Source: CAZMRW01 sp964568805 | GTDB lineage: Bacteria > Pseudomonadota > Gammaproteobacteria > Methylococcales > Methylomonadaceae | Length of the DNA: 64,000 nucleotides | Direction of reading: 5' to 3' | Assembly (NCBI GenBank): GCA_964568805.1 | Contig: CAZMRW010000009.1 | Span: 15,405 to 79,404 of the forward strand | In this document: piece by piece, positions 34,629-42,567 of the stretch | How the letters are laid out: each line of letters opens with the position of its first letter | Numbering within the stretch: position 1 is the stretch's first letter | Translations under genes and position numbers: made by a program | Notes under the pieces: model-generated | What the model saw: the letters and a program-made list of their open reading frames with translations, nothing else | Database searches by the model: none | What the model was told of the DNA's origin: nothing

Positions 34629-35810
34629 TTATTCCAAATTGGCATGACGCGTCCGCATGACTTCCTCGGCAATGCCTTTTTCGTGAATCAGATGAGAAAC
34701 CAGGGCCTCCAGGAAGGATAGGGTGGATAGTTCGAATACGGTGCCCATTGGCATGCCGACCACTTTGCCGTATTGATCGGATTTACCGATTTGTAATACC
34801 GCATCGGCCATGTCGCCGATTGTCGAATCGCTTTTTGCCGTGATCAGAACGATTTGAGCGCCTACTTCCCTGGCTTTTTTGGTGAATGCAATCAATTGTT
34901 CGGTTTCGCCGGAACCTGAAATGATGATCAGCAAGTCGCCTTTTTTTATGCTCGGCGTGACAATTTCGCCAACGACGCTGACATCATATCCGCTATGCAT
35001 CAGTCTCATCGCAAAGAAACGGCAGACAAGTCCGGAACGGCCCGCGCCGGAGACGAAAACCCGTTTGGCCTTGTCCAGCATTTTAGTCAATTTGGCGGGG
35101 TAGGAATCATCGGTTGCATACAGTATCGATGAAACTTTATCAAGAATAAGACCTTGATGAGGTGTAAATCCTTTGCCGTCGACGATCTGTTTTATTTTGC
35201 GTGCCGCTTCGGCAGGAGAAGGCGCGCCGTAAATGGCGGCACCGACAACGATAATGCTGGCGCCGGATTTGACCACCTGCTCAACGGTTGATTCCTTGAT
35301 CCCGCCGGCAACTGAAACTCTGACATTCAAACCCAAGTTTGCGATATCCTGCAGGTCGGCAAAAGGTGTTTGCCCGGCAGCCTGCGCATCAAGCCCTGTA
35401 TGCACGCCGATGATCTGAGCACCCAGGTCGGCCGCGGCTTTCGCACACTCCAGTTTATCCGCGACATTGATCAAATCGATCTGGGCTTCGGCGCCGTGCG
35501 CCTTGGCTGCCTTGATCACACCGGCAATGGTGGCGAGGCCCGATACGCCCAGCACAGTGCAAATGTCGGCGCCCGCTGCATAAAACGGCGTCGCCTCATA
35601 CTCGCCTGCGTCCATGGTTTTAAGGTCGACCAGAATCAGTTTGTTTGGAAATTTTGCCCTTAACGCTTTTACCAGTTCGACACCGTTATGTTTGATGCAA
35701 GGCGTGCCGATTTCAAAAATGTCGATATATGGCGCTGTCTGTTCAGCCAGACTGATGGTTTGATCGAAATCCAGTGAATCCAATGCCAATTGTATTAATG
35801 GTCTTGCCAT
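34629..35810 (-). CDS. hps-phi: Fused 3-hexulose-6-phosphate synthase/6-phospho-3-hexuloisomerase
   Basis: A 393-residue bifunctional enzyme of the ribulose monophosphate pathway. Residues 1-205 are the HPS TIM barrel (LIQLALDSLDFDQTI, LILVDLKTMDAGEYEA, AGADICTVLGVSG), which joins formaldehyde to ribulose 5-phosphate. Residues about 215-393 are the PHI SIS domain (VFVSGAGRSGLVCRFFAMRL, LIIISGSGETEQLIAF, ending VMRTRHANLE), which isomerises the product to fructose 6-phosphate. Both catalytic halves look complete. HPS and PHI are separate proteins in many methylotrophs; HPS-PHI fusions are known in some type I methanotrophs. A GGGGT ribosome site precedes the ATG. It is not in an operon here. 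Confidence 0.95.
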   Translation of the reverse strand: MARPLIQLALDSLDFDQTISLAEQTAPYIDIFEIGTPCIKHNGVELVKALRAKFPNKLILVDLKTMDAGEYEATPFYAAGADICTVLGVSGLATIAGVIKAAKAHGAEAQIDLINVADKLECAKAAADLGAQIIGVHTGLDAQAAGQTPFADLQDIANLGLNVRVSVAGGIKESTVEQVVKSGASIIVVGAAIYGAPSPAEAARKIKQIVDGKGFTPHQGLILDKVSSILYATDDSYPAKLTKMLDKAKRVFVSGAGRSGLVCRFFAMRLMHSGYDVSVVGEIVTPSIKKGDLLIIISGSGETEQLIAFTKKAREVGAQIVLITAKSDSTIGDMADAVLQIGKSDQYGKVVGMPMGTVFELSTLSFLEALVSHLIHEKGIAEEVMRTRHANLE

Positions 35811-36060
35811 ACGATGTACCCCGAAATGTTATTGTTATAAAAGATACTGTCAACTTTGAACTCTAAATCAGGTTTGAGTGGATGTCAATTCCTGACCATT
35901 TAAGAATGGTATCTTCGGGGAAACCGTGATGGATTGGAAACGGCGATTAAATTCGTTCAGATTAGGATGGAATGCTCAATTGTTAACTGAATGTGTGGTC
36001 GCCCATCATTATTTGCAATCCTGCAGAAAGCGGAAGATAGTAAGATGAAATGATTGAAGT

Positions 36061-37845
36061 TCACCATAATTTGTAAACGGTAGCCAGAATTGACACACTG
36101 ACCAGCATGCAGCTTACAGAAAGCATCCAGCCGGCACGGATATAATCGCGAAAACGATAGCCCCCCGGACCGTATACCATCAAGTTGGTCTGGTAACCAT
36201 AAGGCGTCATAAATTCGGCCGAGCCGGCAAATGCAATCGCCAGGAAATACGGGACTGGCTCAGTAATATGCATTAACCGTAATAGCGAAACCGTGACCGG
36301 AAACATAATGGCGACTCCTGCTTTATTGGAAACCAGCATCGATAACACATTGGTTGCCAAATAAACGATTAGCAGCAAGGCCACCGGATGGTCTAACTGT
36401 AATGCCGATTCCATGATTCCGGATGCAATCGTTGTATCCAGTCCGCTGTTATGCATGGCTTTGGCAAAGCCAAGTGACAGCGCGAGAACAAAGAATAAAT
36501 CGAGGTCCAGACCGCCTTTTAATTCATTGTAATGTCCGAATTTAAGCAAGGCGATAAGGCACAGGATTAACAGCAGCGCCTTGAAAAGGGTCAGTATTCC
36601 CATCGCGCTTAAAACAAATGCCGCTACAATTCCGGCTCCCAGCAATGCACTTTTCAGCAGACTGAAATTGGTAATATCTTTCAGCCTGTTTATGACAAAA
36701 AGGTCATTGCTTGCATTGGAACGATCCTCAAAATCGCCACCCGTCATCAACAACAGCAAGTCGCCTTGCTGCAGCGTCAGTTCTCCGAGTTTTCCACGCA
36801 GCCGTTCGCCATCGCGACTGACAGCCACCACCGAGGCATTGAATAAGGCGCGGAAATTGGACTCGCGAAACGTTTTTCCTATCAATGACGATTGCGCCGA
36901 TATTATACATTCAACGACATTGGCCTTTTCTTTGCCATCTTTCATGATGGACCCGGGAAGTGAAAGACCGGGATTTGATTGCAGCAAATCGACAATGGTC
37001 GATGTATCGCCGGCAAAAATAAGCACATCGCCAGCCGTGAGTTTTTCATTCGGTCCCACCGCTGGAATGATTTCGTCACCTCTGATGATTTCTGCAAGAT
37101 ACAATCCTTTCAGATGTCTCAAGCCGGCTTGCTCAATGGTTTGATCTATCAGTGGCGAATGGTCGGCGATATAGGTTTCCACTAAATATTCACGAAGGCT
37201 CTGATTGTAATTTTCAAGGAGTCCCTTTCGATCGGGCAGGAAATTCGGCATGATAAAGGTCACATATAAAACGCCTACGAAAGCTACACCAATGCCTGGC
37301 ATGGTAAAATCAAAAAAATTAAGGGACTTAAACCCGGCTTCAGTGACAAACCCGTTGACCACCAGGTTAGTGGACGTACCCACCAGCGTCAAGGTTCCGC
37401 CCATAAGCGTTGCATACGACAACGGCAGCATAACCCTGGAAGGCGATATCCCTTTTTGCCGGCACCATTGGTAAACATAGGGCATAAGAATCGCTACCAG
37501 CGGCGTGTTATTTACAAAACCGGAGATGCAGGTCACCACCACCGACTTTCGGAATAAAAACCCGCGGTAGGTTAGTCGCTGGGGAAATAACGATTTGAAA
37601 ACAACATCCAGCAGTCCGCTTTTGCGTATGACATCACTGATAACCAGCAATAACAGGACGCTTAATAATTGTTCATTGCTGAGGCCTGATAGCATGTCGG
37701 TTGAACTGGTTATGCCCGACATCAGAAAAAGAATATTGGCGGCAAGAAAAATCAGCACCGGTTTTGCCCAGTCCAAAAAAAACGCCATCATCATCACGAT
37801 GATGGTTAAAAGAACGACGACCTGTTGAGTTTCAGGGTTGAACAT
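36061..37845 (-). CDS. SLC13/DASS-family permease with two RCK_C-like domains
   Basis: A 594-residue inner-membrane transporter. Helices fill residues 5-200 and about 400-594; between them lie two RCK_C (TrkA-C)-like domains (GLYLAEIIRGDEIIPAVG, then VVAVSRDGERLRGK), as in SLC13-type permeases sometimes labelled sulfate or citrate transporters. Conserved membrane motifs include ISGFVNNTPLVAILMP near residue 113 and GTLTLVGTSTNLVVNGF near 155. The start is set to ATG at 37845 because GGAG lies 7 bases upstream; five more residues are possible. It probably uses Na+ to import an anion such as sulfate, which would suit the sulfation genes, but the substrate is not proven. Confidence 0.85.
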   Translation of the reverse strand: MFNPETQQVVVLLTIIVMMMAFFLDWAKPVLIFLAANILFLMSGITSSTDMLSGLSNEQLLSVLLLLVISDVIRKSGLLDVVFKSLFPQRLTYRGFLFRKSVVVTCISGFVNNTPLVAILMPYVYQWCRQKGISPSRVMLPLSYATLMGGTLTLVGTSTNLVVNGFVTEAGFKSLNFFDFTMPGIGVAFVGVLYVTFIMPNFLPDRKGLLENYNQSLREYLVETYIADHSPLIDQTIEQAGLRHLKGLYLAEIIRGDEIIPAVGPNEKLTAGDVLIFAGDTSTIVDLLQSNPGLSLPGSIMKDGKEKANVVECIISAQSSLIGKTFRESNFRALFNASVVAVSRDGERLRGKLGELTLQQGDLLLLMTGGDFEDRSNASNDLFVINRLKDITNFSLLKSALLGAGIVAAFVLSAMGILTLFKALLLILCLIALLKFGHYNELKGGLDLDLFFVLALSLGFAKAMHNSGLDTTIASGIMESALQLDHPVALLLIVYLATNVLSMLVSNKAGVAIMFPVTVSLLRLMHITEPVPYFLAIAFAGSAEFMTPYGYQTNLMVYGPGGYRFRDYIRAGWMLSVSCMLVSVSILATVYKLW

Positions 37846-38112
37846 CAATACTCTCCACATCCTGATCCTGAAATTTTAACCGGGAGACAGGCGAAATTAA
37901 ATTCGTGCAAATTGAAAAACGAAATGGGACCATCCCAGACCACTGGTTACTCATGTAAAACGGGAAAACCTGGGTTCGGGTCACCAGTTTAGAGTGTAAA
38001 TTTGATTGGCCGCAAGTTGGCTAATGGTAAAATCCGTTATGGGTTTGTGTAAATTGCAAAATGTCGGATCAAACTTATAAAATCACATTAAGTTAATTCA
38101 GCCTATCGTAGT

Positions 38113-38715
38113 CTACTGCGTATTGAGTGCGTATTCGCTATTCTGATCTTTCAGCCAAAAGGCAAACATGATCATAGCCCAGCCGCGGAAGGCGATTTCT
38201 ATGCTCAGGCATAACGCCAGAAACCAGCCTTCTATCGTCGGCCATTGCATCCAGATCATGAGTCCCATCGCGATAGAGATGAGACTGCTTAATGTGGTGA
38301 CGAACTTCCGGGGCATCCGCAAGGCATTGATCAGAATAATCCGGACGATACTTCTGACCAACAGATAAGCGGCAATCAGCAGGCTTAACCGTTCCGGTGT
38401 TTCGGAGATGCCAAGGATAATCAGTGAACCGACCACAGTATCCAACACGCCGACATGCAGATTCTGAAAAAAATCGCGAAGTTCCTTGGCAAAAACGGCA
38501 TCCAGACACTCCAATAGGCCGAGCGTCAGAACGATCATGCCGCACACCGGAAGCCAGGAAAAAAAACGGGCGGACATCACCATGGCATCGGATTTTAATG
38601 CGCTTGCAAACGAAAAGGTCAAGCCGGTAAGCAGAATGAGTCCGCCTTGCACCAGTAGACGTTGCCAGTTCATCTCAAAACGTTCTGAGCGGGAAAACTT
38701 TGCCGTTATTTTCAT
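38113..38715 (-). CDS. HdeD-like (DUF308-type) membrane protein
   Basis: A 200-residue protein with six hydrophobic helices and short loops. The pattern, with repeated pairs of helices and the segment LVRSIVRIILINALRMP followed by SLISIAMGLMIWMQWP, matches the HdeD/DUF308 family of small inner-membrane proteins linked to acid stress in E. coli. Function beyond that is unknown. A second possible start lies at Met15. It is a single gene with 160 bases to the neighbouring pqiB and 265 to the permease gene. Confidence 0.7.
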   Translation of the reverse strand: MKITAKFSRSERFEMNWQRLLVQGGLILLTGLTFSFASALKSDAMVMSARFFSWLPVCGMIVLTLGLLECLDAVFAKELRDFFQNLHVGVLDTVVGSLIILGISETPERLSLLIAAYLLVRSIVRIILINALRMPRKFVTTLSSLISIAMGLMIWMQWPTIEGWFLALCLSIEIAFRGWAMIMFAFWLKDQNSEYALNTQ

Positions 38716-38877
38716 ATTGTAGATGTCCGCATTGAATCGAGTGGCTGATCATATCAAATATAGGCCAGGTTACGAAAACGGCAAGTTTTCCAGCCCTGAT
38801 TAGGAATAACTATCAGTTACTTAAGAAATCCCCTATGTATTATACAGGATATTTTTGATGTGCGAGCTTAGGGTCCG

Positions 38878-40461
38878 TCACTCTTCTTTTTTTCCGCGTA
38901 CCAGCGATTCAGGATGTTGTTCCAGATAATCGGCCAATTGTTTGACCGAGCTGGCAGTCTGGGTGAGTTCCTGCAGTAGTTTGTCCAGTTGATAATGGGT
39001 GGTCGATCCGGGTTCCAGAGATTTTAATAGATGATCCGCTGAGTTCATGGTTTTATCGGCGTTGTCCAGCGTTCCTTGCGCGCTTGCCAGCATGCTCGTT
39101 GCGGCGCCGGATGCGCTGGCAAGCGATTGCAAGGTTTTATTGGCTTCTGCTGTCAATTGATCCAAGGGCAGCTTGGCGATTTTATCCATGATGATCTGGG
39201 CGGAATGGGCGAATTGATCAATCGAACTGACCGTGGTCGGGAATTCAGGATAGCCGCTGTTATTGACGTTCAGCATAATTTTGCTGTCGGGATGAAAATC
39301 GAGATCGACCAGCAATTGTCCGGTCAGCAGGCTGCCGGTCTGAAGTTGAGCGCGCAGTCCTTTTTTGATCAGTTGCATCATGATATCCATATCGCTGACT
39401 TTTGGCTCGTTATGCAGATTCTTGATACGGTCCGGTTCCAGTTCGACAATAACCGGAACGCGTATTTCCGCGGTTTTTTTGTCCAGTTCCAGATTGATGC
39501 CGGTGACGGCGCCTATCGGTATGCCGCGCAATTGCACCGGCGCGCCTTCAGTTAAACCGCGAACCGAGCCGTTGAAAAACATGACGTATTTTAACGTGTT
39601 TTGGTAGGTCACCTGAGTGGATTGCTCATAATTGTCGTAAAGTTTGAATACGCTGTTTTCAGGCTGAATATCCTTGATGCTGTCCTTCCCGGAGGCGCGA
39701 AACGCGATGCCGCCGCTCAGCAGGGAAATCAACGGACCGGTTCTGACCTTGAAGCCATCGGCTCCAGCGGATAGATCCAGACCGCTGTCTATCCAGAATC
39801 GGGTGTTTTTTCGTACGAACTGGTCATAGGGCGCATTGATGAAGATGGTCAATTTGATCGCATCGGCGGCGTCAGTCAGTTCGTGGCTGAGAACCTCGCC
39901 GACCGTTATGCCATGAAAATTGATCGGTGTTCTGGGTTTAAGCGAGCCCAGATTGCTGGTTTCCAGAATATATTGTTTGCCTTCGGTATCGGTTTTTAAA
40001 ACCGGCGGCACAGTCAAGCCGGTAAAATGCCGCTCATCGGGGCCTTCGCCGGGTTTGATTTCGATATAAGCTCCAGACAGCAAGGTGCCCAAACCCGAGA
40101 TTCCGCCTAAACTGACTTGCGGACGTACCACCCAGAAACTGGTGTTCTGTTTCAGATAATCTTGTGCGCTGTGAGCCATTTGCGCGCTGACCCGGATCGT
40201 TTTTAAATCATCATTAATGGTAATTTGGGTGACCTTGCCGATTTCCACGTCCAGATATCTGATTTTGGTTTTATCAACTTCCAGACCCTCGGCGGTGGGA
40301 AAGTCGATGGTGATAACCGGCCCTTTTTCCGAAACGGATTTATAGATCAACCAGCCGCTGACCAGCAAGGCGCATAGGGGTAACAGCCAGACCAGAGGCC
40401 ATTCCGTTTTTTTATTGAGCGTCGCTTCGGTCGCCTCGAAAGGCATTTCGTTTTCAATCAT
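38878..40461 (-). CDS. pqiB: MCE-domain intermembrane transport protein PqiB
   Basis: A 527-residue protein with one N-terminal membrane helix (WLLPLCALLVSGWLIY) and three MCE domains at about 40-140, 155-245 and 285-395, each with the usual glycine-rich turn (KTKIRYLDVEIGKV, PINFHGITVGEVLS, PVQLRGIPIGAVTG). The C-terminal 120 residues are a helical coiled coil (LPLDQLTAEANKTLQSLAS). In PqiB such helices build a tunnel for phospholipid movement between the inner and outer membranes. It overlaps the second pqiA by 4 bases (ATGA). No PqiC lipoprotein follows, unlike E. coli. Three MCE domains fit PqiB rather than LetB, which has seven. Confidence 0.92.
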   Translation of the reverse strand: MIENEMPFEATEATLNKKTEWPLVWLLPLCALLVSGWLIYKSVSEKGPVITIDFPTAEGLEVDKTKIRYLDVEIGKVTQITINDDLKTIRVSAQMAHSAQDYLKQNTSFWVVRPQVSLGGISGLGTLLSGAYIEIKPGEGPDERHFTGLTVPPVLKTDTEGKQYILETSNLGSLKPRTPINFHGITVGEVLSHELTDAADAIKLTIFINAPYDQFVRKNTRFWIDSGLDLSAGADGFKVRTGPLISLLSGGIAFRASGKDSIKDIQPENSVFKLYDNYEQSTQVTYQNTLKYVMFFNGSVRGLTEGAPVQLRGIPIGAVTGINLELDKKTAEIRVPVIVELEPDRIKNLHNEPKVSDMDIMMQLIKKGLRAQLQTGSLLTGQLLVDLDFHPDSKIMLNVNNSGYPEFPTTVSSIDQFAHSAQIIMDKIAKLPLDQLTAEANKTLQSLASASGAATSMLASAQGTLDNADKTMNSADHLLKSLEPGSTTHYQLDKLLQELTQTASSVKQLADYLEQHPESLVRGKKEE

Positions 40462-41078
40462 GTTTGCTGGTTATCCCAGATCAGGCGAGGGTCGAAGTTT
40501 TTGGCCGAGAACATGGTGACAACCACAACCGCGGCAAATGCGGTAGAGGCGGTGCCCGCGATAATTTGCGCAACGCCGCCCAAATCGACCAGTGCGACCA
40601 GTATTGAAATCATAAAAATATCCAGCATCGACCAGCGTCCGACAAAAGCAATAATTCGATACATGAGCGTCCATAGACGAGCGTCGACTTGCCAGCGGCA
40701 ATAAACGCACAAAACCAATAAAGTAATACCCAATAATTTCGACAGTGGCACAAGGATACTGGCGATCAGCACAAGCAGAGCGATCGGTATCATATCGCTG
40801 TTGATCAGCGCCATAATGCCGCCGATGATGGTATGCTGCTCGGCCGCGCCAAACTTCGTGACCGTCATGATCGGGAAGACGTTGGCTGGTATATAGAGTG
40901 CGTAGCCGCTCAACAGACAGGCGGTCGTGCGAGCCAGACTGTGAGGTTTTCGCGCATGCAGAGAACTGCCGCAGAGTGGACATGCCATAGGGATAGCAGC
41001 AGTTTTTGCGACAGTCTGTCTGCTTAAACGGCCGCAATTATGGCAGCGGATAAGTCCCTGGGTCAGTGCTGTTTTCAT
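40458..41078 (-). CDS. pqiA: PqiA-family membrane protein, second half-sized copy
   Basis: A 206-residue inner-membrane protein equal to the C-terminal PqiA domain of the 417-residue E. coli protein. Two cysteine pairs near the start (CHNC and CPLC) form a likely zinc ribbon, followed by four helices with the PqiA core ANVFPIMTVTKFG. ATG at 41078 is chosen because it sits 7 bases after the previous gene's stop and starts the zinc ribbon at once; a longer frame overlaps the neighbour. It is the partner of pqiB, with which it overlaps by 4 bases. Confidence 0.88.
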   Translation of the reverse strand: MKTALTQGLIRCHNCGRLSRQTVAKTAAIPMACPLCGSSLHARKPHSLARTTACLLSGYALYIPANVFPIMTVTKFGAAEQHTIIGGIMALINSDMIPIALLVLIASILVPLSKLLGITLLVLCVYCRWQVDARLWTLMYRIIAFVGRWSMLDIFMISILVALVDLGGVAQIIAGTASTAFAAVVVVTMFSAKNFDPRLIWDNQQT

Positions 41079-41085
41079 CGATAGT

Positions 41086-41703
41086 CTAATGCTTGTTAAG
41101 CAATTGATCGATACGCCGCCAGAATAAGGATTCATCGAGACTGCTTGATAACATGCTGGTGATGATCAGCAGGCCGACAAAGGCATATAAGCCGAAACCG
41201 AATCTCAATTCCGCCATGGAAGATAGTTTGACCACCGCGACAATGATGCCCAGCATATAGACTTCCAGCATGGCCCACTCATCCAGATGTTGTAGCCAGC
41301 GCATCCATCGAGGCAGGTGAGGGTTGGGTCGATTAAAATATAGGTGCCCGCTGATCAGCAGCGATAAAATAATGTTGAGCACCGGAAACAGGATGCTCGA
41401 CAACAGCACTAATACCGCAACCGCCAACATGTTTTCATAAAACAAGGACACGACTCCCGAAAAAAGAATGGCGTCCTTGCTGGTGCCCAATACGTTGATG
41501 CCGGCCAGAGGCAGCAGGTTGGCTGGAAATATCAATGCCAGGCCTGCGATCGATAAAGCAAAAGTCCGTTCAACGCTATTTTTCCGGGGGCGCTGCAGCA
41601 ACAATCCACAGCGGGGACAGTGCGCTTTTTCTCCGATTTCCGGGAGCGGGGGAACAAGCAACAGATCGCACTCAGGGCAGGCTTCCAATTCTAATCTATG
41701 CAT
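41086..41703 (-). CDS. pqiA: PqiA-family membrane protein, first half-sized copy
   Basis: A 205-residue inner-membrane protein equal to the N-terminal PqiA domain of E. coli PqiA. A zinc-ribbon-like start (CPEC, later CPRC) is followed by four helices with IFPANLLPLAGINVLG and LDEWAMLEVYMLGI, both PqiA hallmarks. A TTG start at 41727 is also possible. The gene is followed after 7 bases by the second pqiA and then pqiB, so the three form one operon. A two-gene pqiA is seen in other Gammaproteobacteria, so this is not a broken gene. Confidence 0.87.
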   Translation of the reverse strand: MHRLELEACPECDLLLVPPLPEIGEKAHCPRCGLLLQRPRKNSVERTFALSIAGLALIFPANLLPLAGINVLGTSKDAILFSGVVSLFYENMLAVAVLVLLSSILFPVLNIILSLLISGHLYFNRPNPHLPRWMRWLQHLDEWAMLEVYMLGIIVAVVKLSSMAELRFGFGLYAFVGLLIITSMLSSSLDESLFWRRIDQLLNKH

Positions 41704-41799
41704 TTTTGCTAGAAGCTGAAGGCCCAAAGATCAAAGGCGGAAAGGACGTGCAAACAACGCAGCTTTAGCCTCTCGCCTTGAGCCTTTCTCCTGTTTTTT

Positions 41800-42351
41800 T
41801 CACCACTGGGATTCTCCGGTTTCCGGATCATACATTTCGTGAAAAATTTTATGACGATTGGCGATTAATTCGTCGATACTGGGCGAATTGCTCATGGCGC
41901 GCGAAATCGCCAGTTTCATGGCTTCGTAATTGGTGCGATACAAGTCCTTACGATCCAGTTCAGGATTGGTTGCACATTCGGGGGCGATCCAGATCATCGC
42001 AATGATGCACAAATCATTCGCTTCGGCAGCAGGAATCACGTCCTCGATAACACTGTCGAGTACCGCATCGGCAATGGCCGATTGCACGGGTCCGCCAAAC
42101 AGGTTGACATAGGCGGCTGATTTAATGGTGACTTTGGGCACCATCAGCGTGGCGGGGCGGACCTGCTGGTTGCAGGCGCGGATTGCAAACATCCGGGTAT
42201 GGCCTTCCGTTTGCCCCATCAGGTTGGCAAAGGCATGGCCGGCCGGGCCTTTTACGCTGCCGATAAGAATTTCGGGCATTGCGTCCGTGCCTTGACCTTC
42301 GCTTGCAAATACCGTCGCTTCGCCGGTTCGGAACCATATTTTTTCTGACAT
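41800..42351 (-). CDS. Formaldehyde-activating enzyme (Fae)-like protein
   Basis: A 183-residue protein of the Fae fold. The core motifs are EILIGSVKGPAGHAFANLM, GHTRMFAIRACNQQVRPATL and MVPKVTIKSAAYVNLFGGP, and near the end TNYEAMKLAISRAM. Classical Fae joins formaldehyde to tetrahydromethanopterin. By hand alignment, the catalytic histidine (His17 of the Methylorubrum enzyme, in VAHIDL) is replaced by methionine here (DAMPEI). This therefore looks like one of the poorly understood Fae paralogues and not the main Fae. A strong GGAGGG site precedes ATG at 42351. It is followed on the same strand, after about 100 bases, by the pqi operon. Confidence 0.85.
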   Translation of the reverse strand: MSEKIWFRTGEATVFASEGQGTDAMPEILIGSVKGPAGHAFANLMGQTEGHTRMFAIRACNQQVRPATLMVPKVTIKSAAYVNLFGGPVQSAIADAVLDSVIEDVIPAAEANDLCIIAMIWIAPECATNPELDRKDLYRTNYEAMKLAISRAMSNSPSIDELIANRHKIFHEMYDPETGESQW

Positions 42352-42567
42352 GGAAAGACCCTCCAATTGAAATTATGAATGGGGCATTCTATGTCTAATA
42401 GGCGGAGGCGGCAATAGCCAATATCGTTAAAGGTTGCTGGCGTGCCGGCTTTTTTACACATCTATCGGGAAAAGCGAAGCTGAGGTTATGATAACATGGC
42501 CTATGTTCACCGTTTATTCATCTGAATCAAACTAAGCTTTTATCTTCAGAATTTTTCAGCCGATCAC

